A model generated the notes under the pieces. The model made no database searches. It was given only the letters and a program-made list of their open reading frames with translations, and was not told the origin of the DNA. The translations under genes and the position numbers were made by a program. From Serratia plymuthica NBRC 102599 (GTDB lineage Bacteria > Pseudomonadota > Gammaproteobacteria > Enterobacterales > Enterobacteriaceae): a stretch of DNA of 64,000 nt. The stretch is taken from NCBI RefSeq assembly GCF_001590925.1, contig NZ_BCTU01000014.1:62001-126000 (forward strand), read 5' to 3'. Numbering within the stretch: the first letter of the stretch is position 1; each line of letters begins with the position of its first letter. This document shows, piece after piece, positions 1-9,414 of the stretch.

Positions 1-164
1 GAAAATTAATGTAATTAATAACCTTATTGCCAGGTGAAACACCAGCGCAGCGGCGAAAAATAATGTTGTCGAAGTGTGAGGAAGATCATTATGACGATGC
101 CAATACCCGCGAAATGGTTAACATTCAGGCAACATGATACCGATCACAAATCAAAAATAGCCGG

Positions 165-191
165 TTTACATAAGGTACCAAATGGTTCATT
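165..191 (+). promoter_or_regulatory. promoter -35 box with operator half-palindrome for the aroE-like gene
   Basis: TTTACA at 165-170 can act as a -35 box. One base later comes AAGGTACC-AAAT-GGTTCATT (172-191), which matches 14 of 16 arm bases of the perfect palindrome upstream of the dehydratase gene at 3101-3120. The right arm GGTTCATT is identical. The distance from -35 box to operator is the same at both promoters, so a shared repressor is likely. The regulator itself is not identified in this window. Confidence 0.55.
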
Positions 192-241
192 TTCCCTTCA
201 TGCCGTCATCCACGGCGACCCAGCCCAGACACGGAGAAACC

Positions 242-1105
242 ATGAATAATGACCCACAACGCCCCCCGCTCTATTTGCTCGCCCTGCTGGGCCAAGGCAT
301 TCAGGGTTCGCTGTCACCGCAACTGTACGAACAGGAGGCCCGTCGGCAGGGACTGCGTTGCGCCTATCAACTGCTGGATTTCACCCAGCGCGGCTGGGCC
401 GACGACCGCCTGCCGGAAGTGCTCGACAGCCTGGCGCTGTTGGGTTTCACCGGCTGCAATATCACGCATCCGTTCAAGCAACAGGTCATTCCCTGGCTGG
501 ATGAGCTGTCGCCGCAGGCCAGCGCCATCGGCGCAGTCAATACCGTGCTGTTCCAGAATGGCAAACGCATTGGTCACAACACCGATTGCGACGGGTTTAT
601 CACCCACTTCAGCCAAGGATTGGCGGGCGAAAATATCCATCGAGTGGTTCAGGTGGGTGCGGGCGGCGCAGGCTATGCGGTAGCTTATGGCCTGCTGGCG
701 CACGGCGTCGACCATTTGATGTTGCACGACCGTGATCCGGCGCGTAGCCACAGCTTGCAACAGCAGTTGGCGCGGCATTTTGGCGAGCAGCGGATTAGCG
801 TGACGGAAAACGTAGCCGGGGCGTTGGCCGACAGCGACGGCCTGGTGCAGGCTACGCCGATCGGCATGACAGGCCACCCCGGCATGCCGGTGGATATCGA
901 CTGGCTGCAACCGCGCCACTGGCTGGCAGACGTGATTTACGTTCCCCGGGAAACCGAACTGGTGAAAAAAGCCCGCGCCAAAGGCTGCCGGGCTATTGTT
1001 GGCGACGGCATGGTGGTGCACCAGGCCGCGCTGGCGTTTCAGCTGTATACCGGGCACGCGCCGGATACCGCAAGCATGAGCCAGGTATTCCAGCAGGCCG
1101 GCTAA
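242..1105 (+). CDS. shikimate/quinate dehydrogenase family protein (AroE-like)
   Basis: NAD(P)-dependent oxidoreductase of the shikimate dehydrogenase family, 287 residues, interconverting shikimate or quinate with the 3-dehydro acids. The N-terminal substrate domain has the SLSP substrate loop (about residue 23), NITHPFK with the catalytic Lys near 79, and NTDCDGF with Asp near 115. The Rossmann domain has GAGGAG at about 139-144. The start at 242 follows a GGAGA ribosome site; an in-frame ATG at 182 would lie on the operator and is rejected. It faces a 3-dehydroshikimate dehydratase gene and shares its operator, so a catabolic paralogue (quinate/shikimate use) is more likely than the biosynthetic aroE. 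Substrate and cofactor preference cannot be told from sequence alone. Confidence 0.85.
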   Translation: MNNDPQRPPLYLLALLGQGIQGSLSPQLYEQEARRQGLRCAYQLLDFTQRGWADDRLPEVLDSLALLGFTGCNITHPFKQQVIPWLDELSPQASAIGAVNTVLFQNGKRIGHNTDCDGFITHFSQGLAGENIHRVVQVGAGGAGYAVAYGLLAHGVDHLMLHDRDPARSHSLQQQLARHFGEQRISVTENVAGALADSDGLVQATPIGMTGHPGMPVDIDWLQPRHWLADVIYVPRETELVKKARAKGCRAIVGDGMVVHQAALAFQLYTGHAPDTASMSQVFQQAG

Positions 1106-1112
1106 CCAGAAC

Positions 1113-1138
1113 GGGCGCGGTCAATGTGAACCGCGCCC
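1113..1138. terminator. bidirectional hairpin between convergent genes
   Basis: Perfect 9-bp inverted repeat GGGCGCGGT / ACCGCGCCC with an 8-base loop, placed between the stop codons of two convergent genes (1105 and 1144). There is no clear T tract, so termination strength is uncertain. Confidence 0.55.
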
Positions 1139-1143
1139 TGCTA

Positions 1144-3018
1144 TCACCGCAATTGCCTCATCGCCGCCAAACGCGCTGCACCATTCACCGCACCATACTG
1201 GGCGTACCCGCCAAGCCTTTGCAGCAATTCAAAGAAGAAGCGCCCTTCGGCAAAGGGTTGGCTGTAAACGTGCAGCAGTTCGCCGCCCTGCGCATCGCGA
1301 TCGTAGAGGATATGGTGCTGCGCCAGCCGGGCGATAAAGGCGTCATCGAGATCAAAACGGGCAGCCAGATCTTCGTAGTAGTTATCGGCGATGGTCAACA
1401 GCCGCATCCCCTTGGCTTTGGCTTGTTCAACCGCCTGAAAAATATCCCCGGTCGTGAACGCAACGTGTTGTAACCCTGCGCCGTGGTAAGTCTCCACCGT
1501 TCTGGCGCTGAGCGTCGCGCTGCTCTGCGAGACGTTAAGCGGCAGGCGGATACCGTTACAGCGGCTGTGCATCACCCGGCTGTGCACCAGCCCGTAAGGA
1601 TCCGGCAGCAGTTGTTCGCCGTCCGGTTCGAAACCCGGCACGCAGCGCAAAAACATCACCCAGTTTTTTAAGGCGCTTTCAGGCATCGCCACCGCCAGAT
1701 GATCGATACCCTCAAGTTCAAAAACACAGCGCGATGGTCGTTCGCGCAGATGGAAGTCATCCTGATAAATCGCTGCCTCGCCGCCGTTTACCGGGGTCTC
1801 GACCAAATAAATCAGGCTGCCGTCGGGCGCGCACAGCGCCGGAATACGGTGTTCGTTAGGGCCAACCTGCCCCTGATAGACCGGATAACCGAAGTCATGC
1901 GCCCGCTGCAGCAAAGCGGACGGATCCGCCACCCGCCAGGCCACTGCGCACAGCGAAGCGCCATGCCGTTCACGGTAGTCATCGGCGAAAGAGTCGTTTT
2001 GCTGGTTAAGGATGATGCGAACTGCACCGTTCTGATACAGCGTCACCGCCTTGGAACGGTGTTCACCGCGCAGGCTGAACCCTATTTGCTGCAGCCAACC
2101 GGCCAGACTTTCCGCTTCCTGCCGGTTTACCGCAAACTCGATAAACTCGATCTGCTGGCTTTCGGGCAAAGGCGCGCTGCGGAACAGGTCCGGTGTGAGC
2201 GGCTGAGTGGCGGCCACCTGTTCTTCCAGATACAGCAGCGAGCGCAGGCCGTCCTGCGCCGTTGGGGCGCTCGGCGTAGCGCGAAAACCGTCGTTGAAAA
2301 TCTCCAGCGACCAGGGGCCGGCGTAACCTTTTTCGACCAGGCGGCGGGCGAACTCGACCAGCGGTAATTCCCCCTGGCCGGGGAAGCAGCGGAAATGCCG
2401 GCTCCATTCGATCACTTCCATGTTCATCAATGGCGCATCGGCCAATTGCAGGAAACTGATTTTCTCCGCCGGGATATCGTCCAGTTGGTCGAGGTTGTCG
2501 CCCAAGGCCAAAATATGAAAACTGTCCAGCACCAGCCCCAATGCCGGGCTGTCGACGGCGCGAACCCGTTCCCAGGCCTGGCGATAGCGATTCACATGCC
2601 GCCCCCAGGCGAGCGCCTCGTACCCCACCACGATGCCCTGTTGCTGCGCCAGGTTTGCCAGACGCCCAAGATCCTCAATCTGCAGATCAATATCGGCAGA
2701 GCAGTCGGGCGCCACATTGCTGCACAGCAGCATGCGATCGCAGCCCAGCTCCTGCATCAGCGCAAACTTGCGCCGCACGCGCTCAAGGTTGGCCGCCAGG
2801 CGGTCGCGCGGGCCGCCCTCAAAGTCGCGGAACGGCTGGAACAGCGTAATCGCCAGCCCAAGATCCTGCGCCAGCCGACGGATATCCGCCGGTTTGCCGG
2901 GATAATACAGCAGGTCGTTTTCAAAAATCTCCACGCCGTCAAAACCGGCGGCGGCAATCGCTTCCAGCTTTTCCGGCAGGGTTCCTGCAATGGATACGGT
3001 GGCTATAGAACGAAACAT
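1144..3018 (-). CDS. quiC: 3-dehydroshikimate dehydratase with C-terminal HPPD-like domain
   Basis: Converts 3-dehydroshikimate to protocatechuate, linking quinate/shikimate catabolism to the beta-ketoadipate pathway. The 624-residue protein is a fusion. Residues about 1-275 form an AP-endonuclease-2-type TIM barrel in which Glu134, Asp165, His168, Gln191 and Glu239 fall at the spacing of the metal site described for Pseudomonas QuiC1. Residues about 300-624 form a VOC/4-hydroxyphenylpyruvate-dioxygenase-like domain with His in IDHLAVA and LQHVAFTT and Glu in RFFFELLQ. It is convergent with the AroE-like gene, and its promoter carries the perfect operator palindrome at 3101-3120. The role of the second domain is not settled by sequence. 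The match in fusion layout and metal ligands makes the assignment strong. Confidence 0.88.
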   Translation of the reverse strand: MFRSIATVSIAGTLPEKLEAIAAAGFDGVEIFENDLLYYPGKPADIRRLAQDLGLAITLFQPFRDFEGGPRDRLAANLERVRRKFALMQELGCDRMLLCSNVAPDCSADIDLQIEDLGRLANLAQQQGIVVGYEALAWGRHVNRYRQAWERVRAVDSPALGLVLDSFHILALGDNLDQLDDIPAEKISFLQLADAPLMNMEVIEWSRHFRCFPGQGELPLVEFARRLVEKGYAGPWSLEIFNDGFRATPSAPTAQDGLRSLLYLEEQVAATQPLTPDLFRSAPLPESQQIEFIEFAVNRQEAESLAGWLQQIGFSLRGEHRSKAVTLYQNGAVRIILNQQNDSFADDYRERHGASLCAVAWRVADPSALLQRAHDFGYPVYQGQVGPNEHRIPALCAPDGSLIYLVETPVNGGEAAIYQDDFHLRERPSRCVFELEGIDHLAVAMPESALKNWVMFLRCVPGFEPDGEQLLPDPYGLVHSRVMHSRCNGIRLPLNVSQSSATLSARTVETYHGAGLQHVAFTTGDIFQAVEQAKAKGMRLLTIADNYYEDLAARFDLDDAFIARLAQHHILYDRDAQGGELLHVYSQPFAEGRFFFELLQRLGGYAQYGAVNGAARLAAMRQLR

Positions 3019-3100
3019 GACTTTTCCCCTTTGCGACAGTGGTTACAAATCGGCTCGCCACCGTTAAAGGGGGAAACGGGCGGCGGCATATGCAACTATA

Positions 3101-3127
3101 AATGAACCATAAGGTTCATTGTGTCAA
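3101..3127 (-). promoter_or_regulatory. quiC promoter with perfect 8-4-8 palindromic operator
   Basis: On the minus strand TTGACA (3127-3122) is followed after one base by AATGAACC-TTAT-GGTTCATT (3120-3101), a perfect 8-bp palindrome filling the spacer between the -35 box and the likely -10 region. A bound repressor would block RNA polymerase. A second copy with the same spacing sits at 172-191. Confidence 0.7.
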
Positions 3128-3201
3128 TGTGCCGCCCGCGAACGTTGACAACTCTTTAACCAGGATCACAAAAGCGCCGTCACTGCGCAGGAGATCAGAT
3201 G

Positions 3202-4080
3202 TTATTTCAGCTTAAGCATCTTCCCGAGCAGGATATCCGTGGGTTCGAGTATGTCCGTATCAATCCCTGCCGAGGGTGTGAAGGTCAATTCACCAAAGAT
3301 GACTTTGCCATTGGTGATATAGAAATCAACGCGGACAAATTCAAAGGGCGCAGACAGTTTCCTGGCGTACTCAAACAGCTCATCGTAACCTTCGGGTTTC
3401 ACAAAAGCGTCGATCTCTTCCTGGCTGAGCGCCAGGCAATCTTGGCTATAACAAAGAAACTTGAAGTCTTTATCGAAAAAATAATATTTAGGCATGCCGG
3501 TTTCTCTGCCGACACACAGTAACGTGCAGTAAGGAACACCATGGAAACAGTATATTTTATAATCATCAGGGCCAGCGCCATTAGATGACTCTATGAATTT
3601 CTCACCTATTATTTTTTTATTGATGTTCTTATAATTTAACTCTGCATAGACCTTCCAATAGTCCTCGCGCATCCAGTTTTCGATGGTTTTCGATGTTTGC
3701 ACCCGATCCAATGAACTTTTATCCTGACAAATCAGGTTGTAACCCGAACCGTGGTTACCCTTAATCACGAACTTGTCAGGTAAAGACTCCCACGGGATCT
3801 CCTGAACCGAATCGCAGGCGAAGTAAAGTTCATTGAGAAGTTCTTCACATCCCTGCGCTTTCAAATACTCCCTAACTGCGTATTTATCCGCGCATTGCGT
3901 GACCAGTGCGTTGTTGCTGTAATTGTTAAGTTTAAGATAATTTATCTTCTCGTTCCATGTCGAAGGAGGCTTTAAATTTAACGCTTTCCCGAATGCCTTC
4001 TTATATATAAGTTTGGTCTTGAACGTCGGCGCGAAAGTAGCCAATTGATTCATGATGAATTTATTAATGTGTTTTCTCAT
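3202..4080 (-). CDS. TupA-like ATP-grasp protein
   Basis: Protein of 292 residues with the hallmarks of the TupA-like ATP-grasp family (named after a Bacillus teichuronopeptide enzyme): FVIKGNHGSGYN as the ATP-binding lysine/glycine loop, DYKIYCFHG in the middle, and FVRVDFY followed by GELTFTPSAG as the metal-binding C-terminal part. Members are expected to ligate a carboxylate to an amine using ATP. The start at 4080 has a GAGACAGG site; a TTG further upstream would overlap the previous gene. It lies 29 bases downstream of the lysine N-hydroxylase gene on the same strand, so the two are probably one operon. The gene is AT-richer than its surroundings, which suggests transfer. The product is unknown. 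Confidence 0.75.
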   Translation of the reverse strand: MRKHINKFIMNQLATFAPTFKTKLIYKKAFGKALNLKPPSTWNEKINYLKLNNYSNNALVTQCADKYAVREYLKAQGCEELLNELYFACDSVQEIPWESLPDKFVIKGNHGSGYNLICQDKSSLDRVQTSKTIENWMREDYWKVYAELNYKNINKKIIGEKFIESSNGAGPDDYKIYCFHGVPYCTLLCVGRETGMPKYYFFDKDFKFLCYSQDCLALSQEEIDAFVKPEGYDELFEYARKLSAPFEFVRVDFYITNGKVIFGELTFTPSAGIDTDILEPTDILLGKMLKLK

Positions 4081-4109
4081 GCAACCTGTCTCATCATTTG
4101 ATAACAATA

Positions 4110-5435
4110 TTAAAGGGGTGACCAAGCGGCCATCAAGGGATTTAAAGCGACGGGTTGTTCTTGCTCACTGCGCCATTGAATCATCGCCGGAGTGGTGCTC
4201 AAATCAAATTGGTTGTGGCCTAAAGCTCGATTGAGAATACGTGCCGATCGCCAGGCCACCAGGCTAAGCTGCGGATCGGCAATGCCGTGGTGATGCATGC
4301 TGGCGTTAACGGCAAACAAGCAATTCTCATGTTCCTCTTCCCGCTCAAGGGTAAAATCAGAAGCGATACGGTATTGTCCATCGGGGGTGGTTAACAAACG
4401 ATCAGCCAGTGAGTCAAGAAATGCCGGGCGGACCTGTTCATAGCCGGTCGCAAAAATGACCACGTCTGCATCAAAGCTTTCTCGCCCTTGATCAAGGTGA
4501 TGCAGCGTCTCTAACCGATAAGCATTATCTTTGGCATTAAGGGCCGTAACTGAACGGCTGGGCAGCAGGCTCACCCATCGTTTCTCGCGGAGTACGTCGA
4601 AGTGGTGATACATGGCGCGGTAAATTGCCAACAGAGACTCGCTGGTGATCCCATCGGAAGTCATCTTTTGTTCTTGCAGCATGTGTTCTTTGGCTGAGTG
4701 GCCGAGCGTGTAGAAGTTGTCGACATAATCTGGCGTAAAATACTCGTTGGCAAAGGCGGCTTCATCAAGTGCGTTGTAGTTGTTGCGCCGAGATATCCAG
4801 CCAAGGTGTTCTGGTCGGCCCCATTCCCCTTGGAAAATATTCAAGAACAGGTCAGCACCGCTTTGACCGCCGCCCACAATGACCACGCGTTTTCCGGCAA
4901 GGTTTGGCTGGCGCAACATCATTTCGCTGGCGTGAAAGCATTGATCATTTTGTTCGGTCACACAGTTCGGCAGTTTGATTTGCTTGCCTATGCCCACACA
5001 CAGGTGTTTAGCGTAAAGCACGTCATTCTGGGTGGAGACGACAAACTGCCTCTGTTCGTCATCAAAGTCCACGCGGCGAACCTCTTGGTTGAACATCAGC
5101 GAATCCAACCCCGTTGCCGCCCAGTTGAGATAATCGGCAAACTCTTCGCGCGACGCAGTACGCTGTTCAGTCGTCAGGAAGCGGTAGAACTTTTTACTCT
5201 TCACCAGATAGTTGAGAAAACTATAAGGGTTGGTTGGCGAAACGGCGGTGACCAGATCCTTCAAAAAATGGGTCTGCATATTGCTATCTGCCAGGATCAT
5301 ACCGGGGTGCCAGGAAAAGTGCGGTTTGCGTTCGAGGAATTTGCAATTGAAACCCTCGATTTCGCTTCCAAGCGCAGCAAGACTGAGGTTGGACGGGCCG
5401 ATACCAATGCCGATAAAGTCCAAACGCTGGTTCAT
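4110..5435 (-). CDS. IucD-type L-lysine N6-hydroxylase (orphan)
   Basis: Flavin- and NADPH-dependent N-hydroxylase, 441 residues, close to aerobactin IucD by eye. FAD site GIGIGPSNLSLA near residue 10; the conserved HFSWHPGM and MQTHFLKDLV segments; NADPH loop VVIVGGGQSGADLF; C-terminal motifs EQKMTSDGIT, VVIFATGYE and the substrate-site segment ending in LVAWRSARILNR. The start at 5435 has an AGGAG site. Aerobactin genes iucA, iucB, iucC and a siderophore receptor are absent nearby. The only partner is a TupA-like ATP-grasp gene downstream. N6-hydroxylysine could feed a siderophore, another metal chelator or an N-N bonded product. An L-ornithine N5-hydroxylase activity cannot be excluded. 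Confidence 0.85.
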   Translation of the reverse strand: MNQRLDFIGIGIGPSNLSLAALGSEIEGFNCKFLERKPHFSWHPGMILADSNMQTHFLKDLVTAVSPTNPYSFLNYLVKSKKFYRFLTTEQRTASREEFADYLNWAATGLDSLMFNQEVRRVDFDDEQRQFVVSTQNDVLYAKHLCVGIGKQIKLPNCVTEQNDQCFHASEMMLRQPNLAGKRVVIVGGGQSGADLFLNIFQGEWGRPEHLGWISRRNNYNALDEAAFANEYFTPDYVDNFYTLGHSAKEHMLQEQKMTSDGITSESLLAIYRAMYHHFDVLREKRWVSLLPSRSVTALNAKDNAYRLETLHHLDQGRESFDADVVIFATGYEQVRPAFLDSLADRLLTTPDGQYRIASDFTLEREEEHENCLFAVNASMHHHGIADPQLSLVAWRSARILNRALGHNQFDLSTTPAMIQWRSEQEQPVALNPLMAAWSPL

Positions 5436-6568
5436 TGTGTGTGCTCCTGTGTGAATAAATCTATTTCCCAAAAATACATCATGTGGCTGGATGAAATAAC
5501 GCAACGAGCTTTCCCAATGGCATTGGGATTATTGACGCCATCAGAATCACGTCCTGCATTATTGTTGCCAAGCCCGAACGCCTGCCATTGACGACTGCAA
5601 GATAAAAATAACGGATCCATTGCGTCGTTTTGTTTCAATTGAAATTGTCACTCATCGTATTTTGACAAATGAATCTCAAATCAAATAAAAACAATTTTCA
5701 GCGCTATGAAAAGAGAATGCTTTAGGAGACACTGTCGAGTTGATGGAATTCGACGGATTGACCGAGGAATTCATAACATCTCCCTATGTTAATTTGCATA
5801 TTCCGCATAGCATCATCCTTAATGAGACATTGCCGAATCAGAGTATCGCTAAAGCTGAAATCTGGCATGTGAAAAAGCATAAAATTAAAGTCAACACGCA
5901 GGTTATCAATGTGAAATTAAAAGTGAAATCGTCAATATTCATGAAATTTCACTTTGGTTTGGCCTCTTTCGCACCTAAAACCTGGGTTGCTACGTCAACA
6001 AGAAACCAATAAAACATAAAAATTCAATACATTACAATCAGGTGATTAAAAATCAGCCGTTGCACCTGACCTTGCGCAATGCCTGTGCAATTTCTATCCA
6101 TTCACATCTTCGCAGGCGATATTGTGAGCAATTTGAAATCCAAAATCGGATTCTTCATCCTGAATTCGTCATTTTTTACCCGAGAAAAAGCGTAATCAGC
6201 GGCGTTGAAAATTTAAAAAAACACTTTTCCGTACGCCATGCCGTCAGTTTGTGTACAATACTTTTTAAATCCGGCTTAGGGTTCCATCTCAAATTCAACT
6301 TCTGTTCAGATTGATATATTCTCGGCTCCGTGATTATAAGCAAGAAAGTAATCTCTTATTAATGTCATTCCCTTTTCGACTCAGGTTCTTTCTCTACACA
6401 GCCTATTCCCTCCTTGCATTAACGCCTATTCGACGATCGTCGCTCAACATCCCGACGCCCCGCCATGCCTCTTTGAGCAACATGATGGCGCTCACAAAAG
6501 CGCTGACGTGGCAGATTGTATTACCGGGTTACCCCGGTTACTCTTAACCGGTGTCCCCAAAACGATAA
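5436..6568. other. AT-rich intergenic region without a convincing gene
   Basis: About 1.1 kb, clearly AT-richer than the flanks. It must hold the promoter of the leftward hydroxylase gene. GATAAAAATAACGGATCCA at 5601-5619 matches only 10 of 19 Fur-box positions, so iron control is not shown. The longest rightward frames (5743-6012 and 6042-6314, 89-90 codons) have no family resemblance; the first has an AGGAG 14 bases before its ATG. The right end holds the palindrome upstream of the TetR gene. This may be remnant DNA of an inserted segment. Confidence 0.5.
6534..6551. promoter_or_regulatory. palindromic operator candidate upstream of the TetR/IclR pair
   Basis: CCGGTTA-CTCT-TAACCGG is a perfect 7-bp palindrome 18 bases before the TetR start codon. 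A related half site CCGGGTTA lies at 6524-6531. The position suits autoregulation. It differs from the quiC/aroE operator. Confidence 0.55.
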
Positions 6569-7225
6569 GTGACTGATGTGTTGAACAATGATGAGATCCC
6601 CGCGACCAAACGCAAAAATGACCCCGTTGGTCTGAAGCAGCGAATTTTCGCCGGGGCGCTGTGTGAGTTTGCCGAGGCGGGCCTGAAAGGAGCTCGCATG
6701 GAGAATATTGCCGAGCACGCGTCCACCACCAAACGCATGGTGGTTTATCATTTCAAGAACAAGGAGTCGCTCTATCTGGAGGTGCTCGAGCACGTATATC
6801 AGCATATCCGCGCGCACGAATCCGCGTTGGATCTGCAAGCGTTGCCGCCGGTAGAAGCGATGACCCGGCTGGTTGAAGAAAGCTTCAATTACCATGCGGA
6901 GCACCCTGACTTTATCCGTGTGATTTGCATGGAAAACATGCTGCGTGGCCAGTACATCCGTCAGTCACCGCGCATCAAGGCACTGAATCAGAGCGCCTTA
7001 ACCTTGCTGGAAGATATTTTGCAGCGCGGCAAGCAAAACCGGGAGTTTACTGCAGATGCCAGCGCCGCCGACGTGCACCGCTTGATCAGCAGCCTGTGTT
7101 TCCACTATGTTGCCAACCAATACACCTTTAATACGCTATTCGAAAGTCATGAACCGCCGGAGGATCAGGTTATCCATAACCGGCGGCTGGCCGTCGTGGC
7201 GACCCTGCGCTATCTGGCGCTGTAG
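6569..7225 (+). CDS. TetR/AcrR family transcriptional regulator
   Basis: 218-residue repressor-type protein. Residues about 24-70 form the TetR DNA-binding domain (IFAGALCEFAEAGLKGARMENIAEHAS, then TTKRMVVYHFKNKESLY). The remainder is a helical ligand and dimer domain of the kind seen in larger TetR C-terminal families. The start is GTG at 6569 with a weak ribosome site. The stop is 21 bases before the IclR gene, so both regulators are probably co-transcribed. A perfect palindrome at 6534-6551 suggests self-control. The ligand is unknown; the proximity of dehydroshikimate genes and of a PcaR-like IclR protein makes an aromatic acid a reasonable guess. Confidence 0.85.
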   Translation: MTDVLNNDEIPATKRKNDPVGLKQRIFAGALCEFAEAGLKGARMENIAEHASTTKRMVVYHFKNKESLYLEVLEHVYQHIRAHESALDLQALPPVEAMTRLVEESFNYHAEHPDFIRVICMENMLRGQYIRQSPRIKALNQSALTLLEDILQRGKQNREFTADASAADVHRLISSLCFHYVANQYTFNTLFESHEPPEDQVIHNRRLAVVATLRYLAL

Positions 7226-7246
7226 TCTTTGAAACCGGGAGCCTGA

Positions 7247-8080
7247 ATGGCCAAGACCTCTGCCGGCGACAACATCGCCACCCATGACATTTCGCTGTCC
7301 GCCGCCAGCGGCGATCCTTTCAAGGGCGATCCCAACTTTATGGCCTCGTTGGCGCGGGGGTTGGAGGTGATCCAGGCCTTTACCCCGCAACGCCGCCTGA
7401 TGTCGATTTCGCAAATCAGCCAGAAAACCGGCATTCCGCGCGCTGCGGTGCGCCGTTGCCTGTACACCCTGAACAAGCTGGGATTTGTCTACGCGCAGGA
7501 CGGCAAAAACTTCGAGCTGCGCCCGCGTATTCTGACGCTGGCTCACGCCTATCTCGGCTCGACGCCGTTGGCCAAAGCTACCCAGCCGGTGCTGAAACAC
7601 ATCAGCCAATTGCTGAATGAATCCTGCTCCATCGCCACGCTGGACGGCGACAACATTTTGTATATCGCCCGCGCCTCCGCCGAGCGCATCATGACTATCG
7701 ATCTGAACATAGGCAGCCGGCTGCCTGCATTCGCCACCTCGATGGGGCGCGTGCTGCTGAGCCATCTGCCGGCGGATAAACGGGATGATTACCTGCAACG
7801 CATCACCCTGATGCGCTATACGCAGTACACCATCGGCTCCATCGACAAACTGCGCGAGGAGCTGGATAAAGTCCGCGCGCAGGGGTATGCGATTAACGAT
7901 CAAGAGCTGGAGATCGGGCTGCGTTCCATTGCCGTGCCGATCATGTCGGCCAACGGCAGCGTCACCGCCGCGTTAAACGTCGGCGTACAGGCCGGCCACG
8001 TTCCGGTAAGCGAATTGACCGAACGCATCCTGCCGATCCTGCTGGAAGGTGCACAAGAGCTTTCGCTGCTGACGCACTAA
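7247..8080 (+). CDS. IclR family regulator of the PcaR/PobR type
   Basis: 277 residues. The winged-helix domain lies at about 32-95 ([39 protein letters not shown]) and the IclR effector domain follows ([49 protein letters not shown]). The order and wording resemble PcaR, PcaU and PobR, activators of protocatechuate and 4-hydroxybenzoate degradation. That fits the protocatechuate-forming dehydratase 4 kb away. The start at 7247 has a GGGAG site. It is convergent with dsdA and their ends overlap by four bases. The target genes are not in the window. Confidence 0.82.
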   Translation: MAKTSAGDNIATHDISLSAASGDPFKGDPNFMASLARGLEVIQAFTPQRRLMSISQISQKTGIPRAAVRRCLYTLNKLGFVYAQDGKNFELRPRILTLAHAYLGSTPLAKATQPVLKHISQLLNESCSIATLDGDNILYIARASAERIMTIDLNIGSRLPAFATSMGRVLLSHLPADKRDDYLQRITLMRYTQYTIGSIDKLREELDKVRAQGYAINDQELEIGLRSIAVPIMSANGSVTAALNVGVQAGHVPVSELTERILPILLEGAQELSLLTH

Positions 8081-9414
8081 CCGGCCTCACGTGCATTGGC
8101 CAGGTATTTCGCCATCTCCGCCTCTGGCACCATGCCGCCGCCGGTAGCCCATACCAGGTGAGTGGCCTGGTTCATCTGCCGTTCATCCAGCCCGTGTTCG
8201 GCCAGCCATTCGGGGCTAGCCGCCACCCGCCACGGCCCCGCCATGCCCGCCAGCGCCGAAGGCTCCAACTGAATGTGCTCCTGACGATCCAACAGCCCCA
8301 GCAACGCGAACATCTCGCTATCGCTTAAGGTGTAAAAACCGCTGAGCAGGCGTTCCATGGCGCGGCCGACAAAACCGGAGGCTCGCCCAACTGCCAGCCC
8401 GTCCGCTGCGGTTTGATTATCTATGCCCAGATCCTGCACGGCGATCCGGTCATGCAGCCCGGTATAGACTCCAAGCAGCATGCACGGCGAGTGCGTCGGC
8501 TCGGCAAAGATGCAGTGAACGTGATCGCCAAAGGCCAGTTTCAACCCAAAGGCTACCCCGCCTGGCCCGCCGCCGACACCACATGGCAAATAGACAAACA
8601 GCGGATGCTGCGCGTCAACCTCAATCCCACGCTCGGCGAACTGCCGTTTCAGGCGACCACCTGCCACCGCATAGCCCAGAAACAGCGTTTGCGAGTTTTC
8701 GTCATCGATAAAAAAGCAGCTCGGATCGTTCGCCGCTTGCAGCCGGCCCTGCTCAACGGCAACGCCATAATCTTCCTCGTACTCGACCACGTTGACGCCA
8801 TTGTCACGCAGCTTTTGCTTTTTCCATTCGCGCGCGTCCGCCGACATGTGCACGCTAACGCTGAAACCCAGTCTGGCGCTGATGATGCCGATCGACATCC
8901 CCAGATTGCCGGTTGAGCCCACGGCAATACGATAACGGCTGAAAAACTGGCGGAACTCTTCCGAGAACAGCTTGCTGTAGTCGTCCGTAAGCTGTAACAG
9001 CCCCGCCGCCAACGCCAGCTTTTCCGCATGCGCCAGCACCTCATAGATGCCCCCGCGCGCCTTGATTGAGCCGGAGATCGGCAGATGGCTGTCTTTTTTC
9101 AGCAGCAGATGACCGCCGAGCGTCACACCATAGCGTTGGTCGAGCGCAGTTTGCATCGCCGGAATGGCGACAACCTCAGATTCGATCACGCCGTTGGCGG
9201 CCCGGGTTTCCGGAAAAGCGGCGCTCAGATAAGGGGCGAAGCGCGCCAACCGCTGCTCAGCATCGGCGACGTCGTCAGCGCCCAACCCCACGTACGGCAA
9301 CCCCGCCTGCAAGGTCGTTGCTCGCGGGTTGAACCAGGTTATCGGTTTGAGGTCGATCAGGTCCTGTACCAAAGGGAATTGCGTAACCCACTGCTGAATC
9401 TGTGATTTATCCAT
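8077..9414 (-). CDS. dsdA: D-serine dehydratase (D-serine ammonia-lyase)
   Basis: PLP enzyme that deaminates D-serine to pyruvate and ammonia, 445 residues, the normal DsdA length. SGSIKARGG carries the PLP lysine at 118. [12 protein letters not shown] and the glycine-rich [10 protein letters not shown] loop bind the cofactor phosphate. The usual partners dsdC (LysR) and dsdX (transporter) are not adjacent; instead the gene runs alone and convergent to the IclR gene. It allows D-serine use and removes a growth inhibitor. The start at 9414 has an AGAGAA site. Confidence 0.95.
   Translation of the reverse strand: MDKSQIQQWVTQFPLVQDLIDLKPITWFNPRATTLQAGLPYVGLGADDVADAEQRLARFAPYLSAAFPETRAANGVIESEVVAIPAMQTALDQRYGVTLGGHLLLKKDSHLPISGSIKARGGIYEVLAHAEKLALAAGLLQLTDDYSKLFSEEFRQFFSRYRIAVGSTGNLGMSIGIISARLGFSVSVHMSADAREWKKQKLRDNGVNVVEYEEDYGVAVEQGRLQAANDPSCFFIDDENSQTLFLGYAVAGGRLKRQFAERGIEVDAQHPLFVYLPCGVGGGPGGVAFGLKLAFGDHVHCIFAEPTHSPCMLLGVYTGLHDRIAVQDLGIDNQTAADGLAVGRASGFVGRAMERLLSGFYTLSDSEMFALLGLLDRQEHIQLEPSALAGMAGPWRVAASPEWLAEHGLDERQMNQATHLVWATGGGMVPEAEMAKYLANAREAG

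Noticed and set aside
91-249. 52-codon frame upstream of the AroE-like gene with GAGGAAG before its ATG
   Set aside because: It runs across the -35 box and operator and overlaps the real start; the protein has no recognisable features.
5601-5619. Fur box for the lysine hydroxylase operon
   Set aside because: Only 10 of 19 positions match and the right half is poor.
5743-6314. Two 90-codon frames in the AT-rich region
   Set aside because: No family resemblance, weak or badly spaced ribosome sites and low-complexity, random-looking translation.
6534-6551. Same operator as quiC/aroE
   Set aside because: Arms CCGGTTA/TAACCGG differ from AATGAACC/GGTTCATT in sequence and orientation of the GGTT core.
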